Shown here: piece after piece, positions 12,401 through 19,382 of the stretch
Numbering within the stretch: position 1 is the first letter of the stretch
Layout of the letters: every line of letters begins with the position of its first letter
Origin: Tretioscincus oriximinensis
Taxonomy: Eukaryota > Chordata > Lepidosauria > Squamata > Gymnophthalmidae
DNA length: 64,000 nt
Direction: 5' to 3'
Assembly: GCA_022410635.1 (NCBI GenBank)
Contig: JAJVDF010000978.1
Coordinates: 190,832 to 254,831, forward strand
Made by a program: the position numbers and the translations under genes
The notes under the pieces: model-generated
Told to the model about the DNA's origin: nothing
The model's input: only the letters and a program-made list of their open reading frames with translations
The model's database searches: none

Positions 12401-15400
12401 AGAGGACACTCCTTAAAACTGTTGGGTAGAAAAGTGAGAACAGACAAAGGAAAGTATTTTTTCACCCAGAGGGTCATCGGCCTGTGGAATTTACTTCCTG
12501 AAGAGGTAGTGGTAGCTAACAGCTTGGATAGTTTCAAGACAGGACTAGACAGGTTTATGGACAGCAAGGGTATAAATGGATACTAAGATGGATGTCTGGA
12601 TGTTGCCTCCGGGATGGAGCAACAGGCAGGACTTCTGAAGTACCATTTGCAGGGAGTCATAAAGAGGAGCATATTTTGCTTTCCTCTGTTCAGACTGCCC
12701 AGGTGCATCTGGTGGGCCTCTGTGTGAGACAGAATGCTGGACTAGATGGGCTGTGGCCTGATCCAGTATGGCTCTTCTTATGTTCTTATGAGTCGGTTCT
12801 GGGACCAAAATCACCTCCTGTGATTCCTCTTTTGGTTGACAGATGTTCCTGAGCGTGATGCAGCTGCCGTGTATAGACAATTCTTACGCAAAGATGCTGA
12901 GGGACCTGCGCAATACCTCTCTCACCAACTCACGGACCTCCATGCGGCAGTGGCTCTTTCAGACATGTACAGAGTTTGGATACTGTAAGCATCCTGTGTC
13001 TGGTGACACACATGGGGGAATTTCACCAGCGTGAAATCATGTATTGCGCTACACTGGGGAAAAGCCTTATTGAAGCTGTTTTCTCCTGTTTTTAATAGCA
13101 CAATAAATGCAATAAGGGGCCACAAGAATGATCAAGGTGCTGCCCACCTCCCTTATGAAAGCAGGCTGCAACATTTAGGTCTCTTCAGCCTCACAAGACA
13201 GCAGTTAAGTGGTATACCAGATTGAAATATATAAAATCATGCCTGAGATGGATAAGGTGAATAGAGAAAAAAATATTTTATCTTATCACCCAACACTAGG
13301 ACCAGGGAGAAGGGTGAGGACAGACAAAGGAAAATATTTCTTCACCCAAAGAGTCATTAGTCTGTGGAATTCATTTCCAGATGAGTTGGTGGTAAGCTAG
13401 CAGCCTGGATAGCTTCACGATAGGACTGGGATAAATTCATGGACGACAGATATATCAATACATATTAGGATGGGAAAACAGGCAGTAGTCCTGAAATACC
13501 ATTTTGAGAGAGTGAAGAACAAGTGAGGGTTTTGCCTTCTACTAATAGAAACTTCCCTAGTGCAATTGGTGGGCCAGTGTAGACTATGGCAGACCCCATT
13601 TGGCTCATCCACATGGCAGTATAGACTATGATAGGCTCCATTCGGGGCTTGCCTTAGGCTATACTAGCATGCAGATGGCAGATCCCTATTCCAATAGTCG
13701 AGGAACAGGTGAATGTTCTACCTTCTTCTGCTTGAGCCTGCCCAGGTGCTATTGCTTGGCCGCTGTGTGAAGCAGAAGCCTTGACTAGATGGGTTCTGGC
13801 CCCATTCAGCAGGGCTCCTCCAATGGTCTTGAGGAGTGATCTGATTGAAGTGTACAAAATCATGCATGGGATCAACAGGGTGAATAGAGAAAAATGTTTT
13901 CTCTATCCCACAACACAAGGACCAGAGGGCCCTCCTTAAAACTGTTGGGTAGAAAAGTGGGAACAGACAAAGGAAAGTATTTTTTCACCTAGAGGGTCAT
14001 CGGCCTGTGGAATTTACTTCCTGAAGAGATAGTGGTAGCTAACAGCCTGGATAGCTTCAAATCAGGACTAGACAGGTTTATGGACACCAAGGGTATAAAT
14101 AGGGACTAGGATAGTTGTCTGGATGTTGCCTCTGGGATGGAGCAACAGGCAGGACTCCTGAGATACCATTTGCATGGAGTCATGAACAGGAGCATATTTT
14201 GCTTTCTCTTTTCGGACTGCCCAAGTGCATCTGGTGGGCCTCTGGGTGACACAGAATGCTGGACTTGATGGGCTGTGGCCTGATCCACTATGGCTCTTCT
14301 TATGTTCTTATGTCTTATGTTCAGTCCTCTGAAGGCCGTTTGTAGGGAGTGGAGAGCAGCTGAATGTTTTATCTTTGTCTTCTTGAGATGCCCAGAAACA
14401 GTTGGTGGCCCACTGATGGGCTGGACGAGATGGGCCATGGCCTGATCCAGCAGAGATTCTCTAAAGTTCTTGTGATCTTCCTGGGTGCTTTGAAGAGATT
14501 TGTGCAATTGGGGTTTGTGAGTGGTGGTTTTCCCTGGGATTTTTAGCAAACCTTTCCTTACACTAGGATGGCGTGATGTACGTGCCACCAAACCATGTGG
14601 CCATCAAGCCATCCTATTATAAGGACAGCATGAAGAAACAACATGCAGATTTCCCCAGGGGATCATCAGCCTGTGGAACTCAATGCCAGAAGACGTCTGG
14701 GTGGATTTTTTAAAAAGTTGGTTAATTTCAACCTGGAAAAACATACAAACATGCCCATTTGTTTTCTTTCTACTTCAGATCAAACCTGTGAGGATCCTGA
14801 CTGCCCCTTCTCCCACTTGAACAGCCTGACGTCCTCTCTTAAGACCTGCAAGGATGTATTTGACATATCCCCTCGCGCCGTCCAAGATGCTGTGCTCTTC
14901 ACTAACGACTACTATGGGGGCGACCACCCCAAAGCCAGCCGCATCCTGTTTGTAAATGGTAGTGTAAGGAATTATTATCACAGCCAGACGCTTTGTCAAA
15001 AAGATTACCGAAAGATTTAATTGGATGAAGAATTGGATGAAACTTTTGGTATATAGCCAGACTAATCGATGGGGGGGGGGGCTAGAAATAACAACAGCTA
15101 TGAAACACATATTTAGATCTTAATAAGGAAACTAAAGTTAGCAGCTTCTCGGGGGAGGGGGGTTTGTTCTACTAATCAATTTTTTATTCTTATATGTTCA
15201 TATTATTGTGTATAAGCTATGGTTTATTGTGTTCAAATGTATGAATGGATACGACATTTTTTGTTATGCCATTGGTTGGTTAAATATGAAAATCCAGAAA
15301 TAAAAATTAGTAAAAAAAAAAAAAGCAGCGACAGGGGTTTAACTGAAAGTGAAAGGAAACTGTCTTCTGAAATAAAAGGAGACCAGGAGAACACCTGTCT

Positions 15401-18222
15401 CTCCAAGTACTGAAGGATACAACCTCCTTTTATCCCCAACCCCGACCTGTAAGTACCGCTCTGCCTTTCCCATTGGCTAAGAAGAGCAGACTTTCTGTTC
15501 CACCTTCTCCTTTGCTGTTCCTTGGTATGACTCCTCTCTCTGTGCTGGGAGCCGTGTGATTATCTTGTATATGTGTAAGAAAAAATCATAATACACGAGT
15601 ACGAGACACACTTGTCACTTGTACAAGGATTTTAATTGGGGTTTTTTCAGTCGCCGGAGCCAGGGCCAAAAGTGACATCACAAATGATGTCATTTCCGCT
15701 CTCAGCTTCCTGGAGTGGCAGCCGATGTAACGTCACTTCCGGTCTTGCCCCCAAATGTTAGATTTTTCAAGCTCCCATATAAAACCATGAGCATGCAGCG
15801 TTCTAGACTATATGTTTGTCTCTAAAGATCGTTAACATTTTTACTGAGATAATTGTGCATTTGCAAGTGGATAGTGGGCATGAACTGATTTCCCACCCTG
15901 AAAACTCCCAGCACTCTGATGATTCCATGTACATTTAAATGAGCAAAGGGCACCTGTGGGTAGAAACATTTCTGTGTAACTGATGCACGCACACACACAT
16001 CCCCTCCCTCCCCCATACTAACATCAATTTATTGTTTCCACTTATGTCTACCTCTTTAAACACACATAGCTGCTTTATCTCTCACTAAGGGTATCATTCC
16101 CTTATTTCCACGGCTTTGTTAAGACTTTATTATTCATACCTTTTAATCTGTTAGAGAAGTGGTTCTCAACCTTTCTAACGCCGTGACCCTGCAGTACAGT
16201 TCCTCATGTTGCGGTGACCCCAATTCTGGTGGCTACTCCATGGCGTACCATGGCACAGCATCGGAAACATGGCTTTAAGTGACCCCTGTGTTTTGGCCGT
16301 TCGAGCCCCGCCGGGGTCGTGACCCACAGGTTGAGAACCACTGTGTTAGAGAATCATCCGTGTTCCTTATAGCTTATTTGGAAGTTCACTGACCTTCTCC
16401 CTTTGGTGTAGCAGTAGAGTGTGAGACTTATCTGGAAGTCTCCTGGTTCGATTCTGCCCTCCTCCACAAAAGCCAGTTCTTTGAAGCTCTCTCAGCCCCA
16501 CTGGCTTCACAAGGTTAACCTTCATAACAAGGTTTTGTAAGCCACTTGTGATTACCTCTCAGCCCCACTGGCTTCACAAGGTTAACCTTCATAACAAGGT
16601 TTTGTAAGCCACTTGTGATTACCTCTGGGTTGAGAAAAGCGGGGAATAAAAGCCAACTCTTCTTCTTTGGAGACTTTGCAGGGGCACTTCACCTTTTAGC
16701 TGACTGTTTGCAAATTCCTTTCCCCAACGATTATTGTCAGTTGATAAGGCTGCTAGCTGTTTTGCAAGAGATTTTTCCTCACTTATCACAGTAGGGAGCA
16801 GAGGGATTTGTGTGAGGTGATGAGAAAAGATGGGCCTCATCAGGGCAGTTACTTACTTACTGGTAATTTAAAATACTTTTATCCAGCACCAAATCAGGCT
16901 TGTATGTACTCCTTCATGAATCGCTGCCTCCCCTAGTTGATGTCTAAATTTTGGTTTTTTCCCATAATGCCTTGTTTTCTCCTTTTCTCCCTTCCATCCC
17001 CTTTCGACAGGTGACATAGATCCTTGGCATGCCCTGAGTGTGGTCAAGAACCAGTCTGTCTCTGAGCCAGCTATTCTTATCCATGGCACTGCCCACTGTG
17101 CCAACATGAATCCATCCATGCCTAGTGAGCCAGTGGCCCTTGTCCAAGCGAGAAAGGTAAGCTTTTGACAGACCAGTTTGGCCATCATTAAGGGTCATGG
17201 AAAGTAAGAAGGAAGCTTCAACACGATTTGAGAACAGTCAGTCTCAAATCGGATAGCTCAGTCGCTTAGGAATTTGTCTCTCGCCTGGGAGATGGGGTTT
17301 CGAAGCCCTGTGTGGGACATAGGGAAGGGTGAGCACCTTCCACTAGCCTGTAGCTGTAGCCAACCCAGCTATTCGAAAGCATGAATTGCAAGAAATTGCA
17401 ACGACTGCAAGTAGATACATGGGAACCACCATAGTCTGGTGGGGAAGATAGAATGGAAGCCTTCGGGCAAAATATATCCTTGTAAGCTGCTTTGAGTCTC
17501 TTTGAAAGGTGAGAAAAGCGGGGTATAAGAACCCAGTTCTTCTTCTTCTTATTATTTATTTATAATATTTATTTATGACAAGCTGTTAAGCCTGCACATG
17601 CAGGCCATTTCCTTCCTGCCTGCCTCCCTTGGCAGCGGTTGCTCTGAGGCTTATCACAGTCTGGGCGGTGGCAGTATGCAGCAGTTTAGGCCATGCAGCA
17701 GCTGCATGTGGGCCACTCTGGCTTCTTGGTGCTATGCCCGAGCAACACCACCCTCCAAGTTCAATGGGGCAGCCCGGGCAGCACAGCCTCCTTGTCTCCT
17801 CAACTTCAGGCATGCTGGCTACCATCCCACAGCTCAGAGAATGTTCAGCAGCAGTGGCAGAGAGGGGGCGGGTTTACAGGCAGCATTGTGGCAATCGACC
17901 AATAGTGTCGCTTAAAAGTGTTGGACATCAATTGTGTCCGTTCACCTCACGGAGGCTGCCGTTCATTGCAACATGAATTAGTAATATATACTTGTTTTCT
18001 GACCTTCACTGGGAAGACCCAGAACTGGCCACAATATAGGATAAAATAAATGGAATAGCCTCTATTAGGCATAGTAAAGCAGCACTGTTTTGATCAATAT
18101 TCTTTTATTTCCACTGTTAACAGCAAATATCCTCTCAGGTGGGCGATTGGCTGAACCTAGCAGGACAAATACATCATGACATCCAGTTGGAAAGAGGCTT
18201 TATAGGTCCCAAATTAACTTGA
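3389..18222 (+). CDS. PRSS16-like: PRSS16-like secreted serine protease (thymus-specific serine protease / K12H4.7-type, peptidase family S28), whole gene
   Basis: Twelve exons join in frame into 521 codons plus a stop: 3389-3455, 6648-6826, 7296-7395, 8661-8790, 9654-9777, 9971-10048, 10270-10317, 10830-11102, 12843-12984, 14779-14958, 17011-17156, 18124-18222. All introns are GT..AG. The product starts with a hydrophobic signal peptide (about residues 1-22) and has the S28 landmarks: GGSYSG around Ser188, a DPW with Asp444, and a GTAHC with His469, giving a full catalytic triad. Family members cleave peptides after proline or act in endosomal/lysosomal or secreted peptide processing; PRSS16 shapes thymic MHC class II peptides. 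The sequence resembles the K12H4.7 type (CDIMTN, GTAHC, DPWHAL) at least as much as mammalian PRSS16, so exact orthology is open. Asn-X-Ser/Thr sequons fit a secreted glycoprotein. Length matches the family (about 500 aa). No frameshift or stop is present. A convergent ERICH4 gene lies 1 kb downstream. Confidence 0.9.
3633..3760 (+). repeat. Tc1/mariner-like MITE end
   Basis: CAGGGTGCTTCAAAAATGT preceded by TA, identical over its first part to the terminal inverted repeat of the complete copy at 18926-19051. The right terminus is not found, so the end given is approximate. It lies in protease intron 1. Confidence 0.5.
4313..4600 (+). mobile_element. tRNA-derived SINE (family 2)
   Basis: Head with GGTTTGGAGGCCC (degenerate B box), body TAGCCTGTAGCTCCAGCCAA, tail GCTTTGAGTCCCTTTGAAAG and GCGGGGTATAAGAACC, ending in CTTCTT repeats. 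Confidence 0.75.
4581..4704 (+). repeat. (CTT/CTA/CTC)n microsatellite
   Basis: Expanded 3' tail of the family 2 SINE. Translates to poly-Arg/Ser on the minus strand, which is not a gene. Confidence 0.9.
5080..5372 (+). repeat. Purine-rich minisatellite: GGAAG tract, 8-bp and 10-bp arrays
   Basis: A GGAAGGAA-rich lead passes into about nine copies of GAAAGGCA (5211-5290) and then about five copies of GAAAAAGAAA (5286-5340). The homopurine strand could form triplex DNA. Open frames here are Lys/Arg/Glu artefacts. Confidence 0.9.
5825..6185 (+). repeat. Family A repeat with ZNF143-like motifs, copy 2
   Basis: Shares AGCTGCGGTGCAGGCTGGGA, GGACTACACTCCCCA and AACTTTTGTAATAAGCATTC with the copy at 1573. 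Located in protease intron 1. Confidence 0.6.
6395..6600. repeat. Foldback repeat with GACTATGGCAGGCCCC-like arms
   Basis: Arms TGTAGACTGTGGCAGGCCCC and GGGGCCTGCCATTGTCCACG are inverted around a central segment. Related pieces: about 3130-3250, 13560-13680, 32385-32510 and 57556-57675. It ends about 50 bp before protease exon 2. Confidence 0.55.
6648..6826 (+). CDS. PRSS16-like: Protease exon 2: N-terminal region of mature protein
   Basis: Encodes residues 23-82, beginning [17 protein letters not shown] (a Gln-rich helical stretch) and ending with the S28 hallmark QPLDHFN followed by AVFWQ. Acceptor TTTCCAG at 6641-6647; donor GTAAAA at 6827; ends in phase 0. Confidence 0.88.
7048..7268 (+). 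mobile_element. CORE/MIR-type SINE (family 1), in intron 2
   Basis: TAATGGTTAGAGTGTTGGAC head, GGTTCAATTCC B box and GACCTTGGGCCAATCACAGT core. The end lies about 30 bp before exon 3. Confidence 0.78.
7296..7395 (+). CDS. PRSS16-like: Protease exon 3
   Basis: Encodes residues 83-116, with RFWTNEQHW and the conserved [10 protein letters not shown] strand-turn of S28 peptidases. Acceptor TTTACAG, donor GTAAGA. The codon at the 3' end is split after one base. Confidence 0.9.
8195..8413. repeat. Foldback MITE (GTCTCAAAGTGCTGCTAG arms)
   Basis: AGCTAGCAGCACTTTGAGAC and GTCTCAAAGTGCTGCTAGCT are inverted, with inner arms around GTCTACGAAAGCTT, making a near full-length hairpin. A second copy is at 11216-11395; a fragment is at 32275-32390. 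Confidence 0.7.
8661..8790 (+). CDS. PRSS16-like: Protease exon 4
   Basis: Encodes residues 116-159, including [12 protein letters not shown] and LRFLSSQQA, both strongly conserved in the family. Acceptor GACTTCAG; donor GTGAGT at 8791 after a split Ala codon. Confidence 0.9.
8905..9225 (+). mobile_element. CR1 LINE 3' end interrupted by a second CR1 tail
   Basis: GACAGGTTTATGGACACCAA through CCAGTATGGCTCTTCTTATG with a TTCTTATG tail. Bases 8955-9012 are a 58-bp minus-strand tail of another CR1 family (AGAATCATAGAATCATAGAG), flanked by GGAT at 8951-8954 and 9013-9016. In intron 4. Confidence 0.8.
9250..9378 (+). mobile_element. CR1 3' fragment (second family)
   Basis: Contains CTGGGATGCTTTAGTGTGTA and CCTTCCAACTCTTTGATTCT, the same 3' end as the larger copy at 32526-33450. 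Confidence 0.7.
9565..9640 (-). mobile_element. Helitron-like 5' end fragment
   Basis: Read on the minus strand it begins near ATCTCGACTATTAATAAAAC ACACG and runs into a CATTGGT-like GCGATTGGT segment, matching the ends of copies at 55150-55485 and 56237-56570. Ends about 15 bp before exon 5. Confidence 0.4.
9654..9777 (+). CDS. PRSS16-like: Protease exon 5: catalytic serine exon
   Basis: Encodes residues 159-200. It contains [17 protein letters not shown], with nucleophile Ser188 in the G-G-S-Y-S-G elbow. Acceptor CTCCGCAG; donor GTGAGA at 9778; phase 0. A Helitron-like repeat end lies just upstream of the acceptor. Confidence 0.93.
9971..10048 (+). CDS. PRSS16-like: Protease exon 6
   Basis: Encodes residues 201-226: [20 protein letters not shown] then FSEYNK. 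The VASSAPV and LDFSEYN motifs are diagnostic of PRSS16/PRCP-type S28 peptidases. The preceding intron is only 193 bp. Confidence 0.92.
10270..10317 (+). CDS. PRSS16-like: Protease exon 7 (48-nt micro-exon)
   Basis: Encodes 16 residues, [16 protein letters not shown], matching the expected segment between the LDFSEYN motif and the Cys-starting helical insert. Acceptor TTCTAG; the donor GTTCGT at 10318 is a weak match to consensus, so skipping is possible. Skipping would keep the frame. Confidence 0.85.
10601..10827 (+). mobile_element. CR1 3' end abutting protease exon 8
   Basis: CTACTAGGATGGATTTCTTG through GGACTAGATTGGCTGTGG and a TTCTTATG-type tail that runs straight into the splice acceptor at 10828-10829. 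Confidence 0.8.
10830..11102 (+). CDS. PRSS16-like: Protease exon 8: helical cap (SKS-like) domain
   Basis: Encodes residues 243-333, the largest exon. It holds most of the helical insertion that caps the active site in S28 enzymes, ending in [10 protein letters not shown] (a glycosylation sequon) and RLIIANK. The acceptor AG at 10828-10829 lies directly after a CR1 3' tail. Donor GTAAGA. Confidence 0.92.
11216..11395. repeat. Foldback MITE, second copy
   Basis: CTTTGAGACTAACTTGAGAA and TTCTCAGGTTAGTCTCAAAG are inverted; ends TAGACTAACACAGCTATTTC as in the 8195 copy. In intron 8. Confidence 0.7.
11904..12116 (+). mobile_element. CORE/MIR-type SINE (family 1)
   Basis: GTGGAGTGGTTAGTGTGTTG head, GGTTCGATGCC B box, CTCAGCCCCGCCCACTTCAC core. 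In intron 8. Confidence 0.75.
12180..12795 (+). mobile_element. CR1 LINE, end of ORF2 plus 3' UTR
   Basis: Encodes [20 protein letters not shown] and, after a small frameshift, VYKIMHGM and [19 protein letters not shown], the conserved C-terminus of CR1 ORF2p; ends in CTTCTTATGTTCTTATG. In intron 8. Its reading frames are not a host gene. Confidence 0.88.
12843..12984 (+). CDS. PRSS16-like: Protease exon 9
   Basis: Encodes residues 334-381, ending [12 protein letters not shown], a motif strongly conserved in PRSS16 relatives. Contains an N-T-S sequon. Acceptor GTTGACAG; donor GTAAGC after a split Tyr codon. A CR1 tail ends about 50 bp upstream. Confidence 0.92.
13095..14480 (+). mobile_element. 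Cluster of CR1 3' fragments in protease intron 9
   Basis: At least three CR1 ends in the same orientation: about 13095-13590, a piece at 13690-13825 joined to a second at 13826-14322 (ending TATGTTCTTATGTCTTATG), and a third at 14323-14480. The middle copy appears inserted in the flanking one. Confidence 0.75.
14779..14958 (+). CDS. PRSS16-like: Protease exon 10
   Basis: Encodes residues 381-441: [11 protein letters not shown], a Cys-rich segment, then TNDYYGG and ILFVNG, the strand leading into the catalytic Asp. Acceptor CTTCAG; donor GTAGTG, a weaker but valid GT site. Confidence 0.92.
15595..15770. repeat. Interspersed repeat with CRE/ETS-like motifs
   Basis: Contains AAGTGACATCAC, AATGATGTCATTTCC and TAACGTCACTTCCGG (15728-15742). 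Related copies at about 575-660, 49690-49860 and 53695-53905. Confidence 0.5.
16149..16351. mobile_element. Nonautonomous hAT element with 8-bp target duplication
   Basis: Element 16157-16343 (187 bp) has inverted ends AAGTGGTTCTCAACC and GGTTGAGAACCACTG and is flanked by a perfect TGTTAGAG duplication at 16149-16156 and 16344-16351. Length, TIR and 8-bp TSD are diagnostic of hAT. In intron 10. Confidence 0.88.
16399..16675 (+). mobile_element. CORE-SINE with internal 67-bp perfect tandem duplication
   Basis: tRNA-like head (GTAGCAGTAGAGTGTGAGAC, GGTTCGATTCTG) and tail GAAAAGCGGGGAATAAAAGC. Bases 16489-16555 are repeated exactly at 16556-16622. Confidence 0.75.
17011..17156 (+). CDS. PRSS16-like: Protease exon 11: catalytic Asp and His
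   Basis: Encodes residues 441-489. GDIDPWHAL supplies Asp444 and GTAHCANM supplies His469, completing the triad. Contains an N-Q-S sequon at Asn454. Acceptor TCGACAG; donor GTAAGC; phase 0. Confidence 0.93.
17253..17555 (+). mobile_element. tRNA-derived SINE (family 2), most complete copy
   Basis: Head GATAGCTCAGTCGCTTAGGA (A box) and GGGTTTCGAAGCCC (B box), body TAGCCTGTAGCTGTAGCCAA, tail GCGGGGTATAAGAACCC and CTTCTT. In intron 11. Confidence 0.82.
17577..17990. repeat. Unclassified repeat, possibly Helitron-like
   Basis: Shares arrangement and short matches (GGCAGCAG, ATTG.CACCAATT-type blocks, CACCTCACGGAGGCTGCCG) with 39983-40232. Overlapping open frames are not conserved. In intron 11. 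Confidence 0.35.
18124..18222 (+). CDS. PRSS16-like: Protease exon 12: C-terminus and stop
   Basis: After the pyrimidine-rich acceptor ending GTTAACAG, the frame reads [16 protein letters not shown] and ends in TGA at 18220. This matches the terminal amphipathic helix of the family (pattern Q-I-x-x-Q-V-x-x-W-L-x-L-A). It is the only in-phase continuation seen between exon 11 and the convergent ERICH4 gene. Confidence 0.82.
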   Translation, partial: QISSQVGDWLNLAGQIHHDIQLERGFIGPKLT

Positions 18223-18374
18223 ACTGGTGTAACGATTTCTTTTTTTTTTCTTTTCCTTGTTGTTACATAATTTTAGTTTGTGTTCTTTTTGTATTTGGAT
18301 TTTTAATATTTGTATTTACCTTTGTATTTCTTCCATGTTCTGAACAGCGCTCTGTACATTGATAGCGCTTTATA

Positions 18375-18380
18375 AATAAA
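18375..18380 (+). terminator. Candidate polyadenylation signal of the protease gene
   Basis: AATAAA 150 bp after the stop codon. It is the first canonical hexamer downstream. The surroundings (a GCGCTTTATAAATAAA run) could be repeat-derived, so assignment is tentative. Confidence 0.4.
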
Positions 18381-18496
18381 CAAAATGAAACAAACGTCAG
18401 AACCCTAATTCTGGAGGGTTCAATCAGTTTAACACGTGTTCCTTTCTTCATCCTGGCTGCAAATTAAGTTAGATCCTTTGGGTGGATGTTTAGGAC

Positions 18497-18880
18497 TGTC
18501 TTTGCAAAAGAACAGAAGAGGAGCTCTGATGAATGGGACCAGAGTCCATATAGTCCAGCATTCTGTCTCATACAGTCGGCCACCAATTGCCCCTGGGCAG
18601 TCTCAAGCAGGAGGCAAAACCCTTACCTGTTCTTGACTGCCTGCAAATAAAATTTCAGGAATATTGTCTTTGCTCCATCCCAGAGGCAGTATCCAGAGAT
18701 CCACCCTATTAGCCATTGATACTTGTCTAGTCCTATTTTAAAGCTATTGAGGCTGGCAGCTATAGTACCACCATCTTTTCTGGAAGTAAATTCCACAGAC
18801 CAAGGATGCAATGATACTTTCCCTAGCCTGTTCTAACTCTTTCACCCATCAGTTCTAAGGATGGACAAAATATATCTGAA
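18497..18880 (-). mobile_element. CR1 LINE 3' end
   Basis: GTCCAGCATTCTGTCTCATA, GCCCCTGGGCAGTC and GGAAGTAAATTCCACAGACC are the reverse complement of the CR1 C-terminal coding region and 3' UTR. Confidence 0.75.
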
Positions 18881-18925
18881 TTCTTTATATAGCTGAACTC
18901 AATATATATTTAACTTCTCTATATA

Positions 18926-19051
18926 CAGGGTGCTTCAAAAATGTATACACACTGTGAACTTCCATAGAAAACTTAACTTTGTAGAACAGTAGAACAGTAA
19001 ATAAATTTTCTATGGAAGTTCACAGTGTGTACACATTTTTGAAGCACCCTG
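18926..19051. mobile_element. Tc1/mariner-type MITE, complete 126-bp hairpin
   Basis: 46-bp terminal inverted repeats starting CAGGGTGCTTCAAAAATGT, almost perfectly paired, flanked by TA on both sides (18924-18925 and 19052-19053). Lies 150 bp past the ERICH4 stop, possibly inside its 3' UTR. Confidence 0.82.
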
Positions 19052-19199
19052 TACAGTATATCTGAACTAAAGCTATGTCCCCACAGTTGAAGGTAACAAC
19101 CACAGTGAGCTAGTAATGAATCAAGAAGAGATGGATGTTAATTCTCTACAGTCAAATAGTTGAGTGAGTCAAGAAGAGATGGACCTTAATTCTCCACAA

Positions 19200-19382
19200 T
19201 CAGATTGTCAGTTCAAAGGCAGTCATGGTATTGATGTCATCTAGAGCGCCTTGGTTCTGGTTAGATCCATGCTCTTCTGAGAAGATTTCCATCTCTTGCT
19301 GGAGCTCCCTCAAGTCCTGGATTTCCAGAGCAAGGCGGTAGAGTTGGTTGAAAAGAGCCATGTCAGTCTTCCATAGGCCTAG
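19200..19382 (-). CDS. ERICH4: ERICH4 exon 2 with stop
   Basis: 60 codons plus TGA (complement of 19200-19202), after an acceptor TATCTTTCAG. Holds the best conserved part: MALFNQLYRLALEIQDLREL, an amphipathic helix, and the terminal FELTI. Confidence 0.83.
   Translation of the reverse strand, partial: LGLWKTDMALFNQLYRLALEIQDLRELQQEMEIFSEEHGSNQNQGALDDINTMTAFELTI

Noticed and set aside
12299..12586. Conserved-looking frame with [19 protein letters not shown]
   Set aside because: The same peptide recurs at 25186, 51525 and 62724. It is the C-terminus of CR1 ORF2p, not a host gene.
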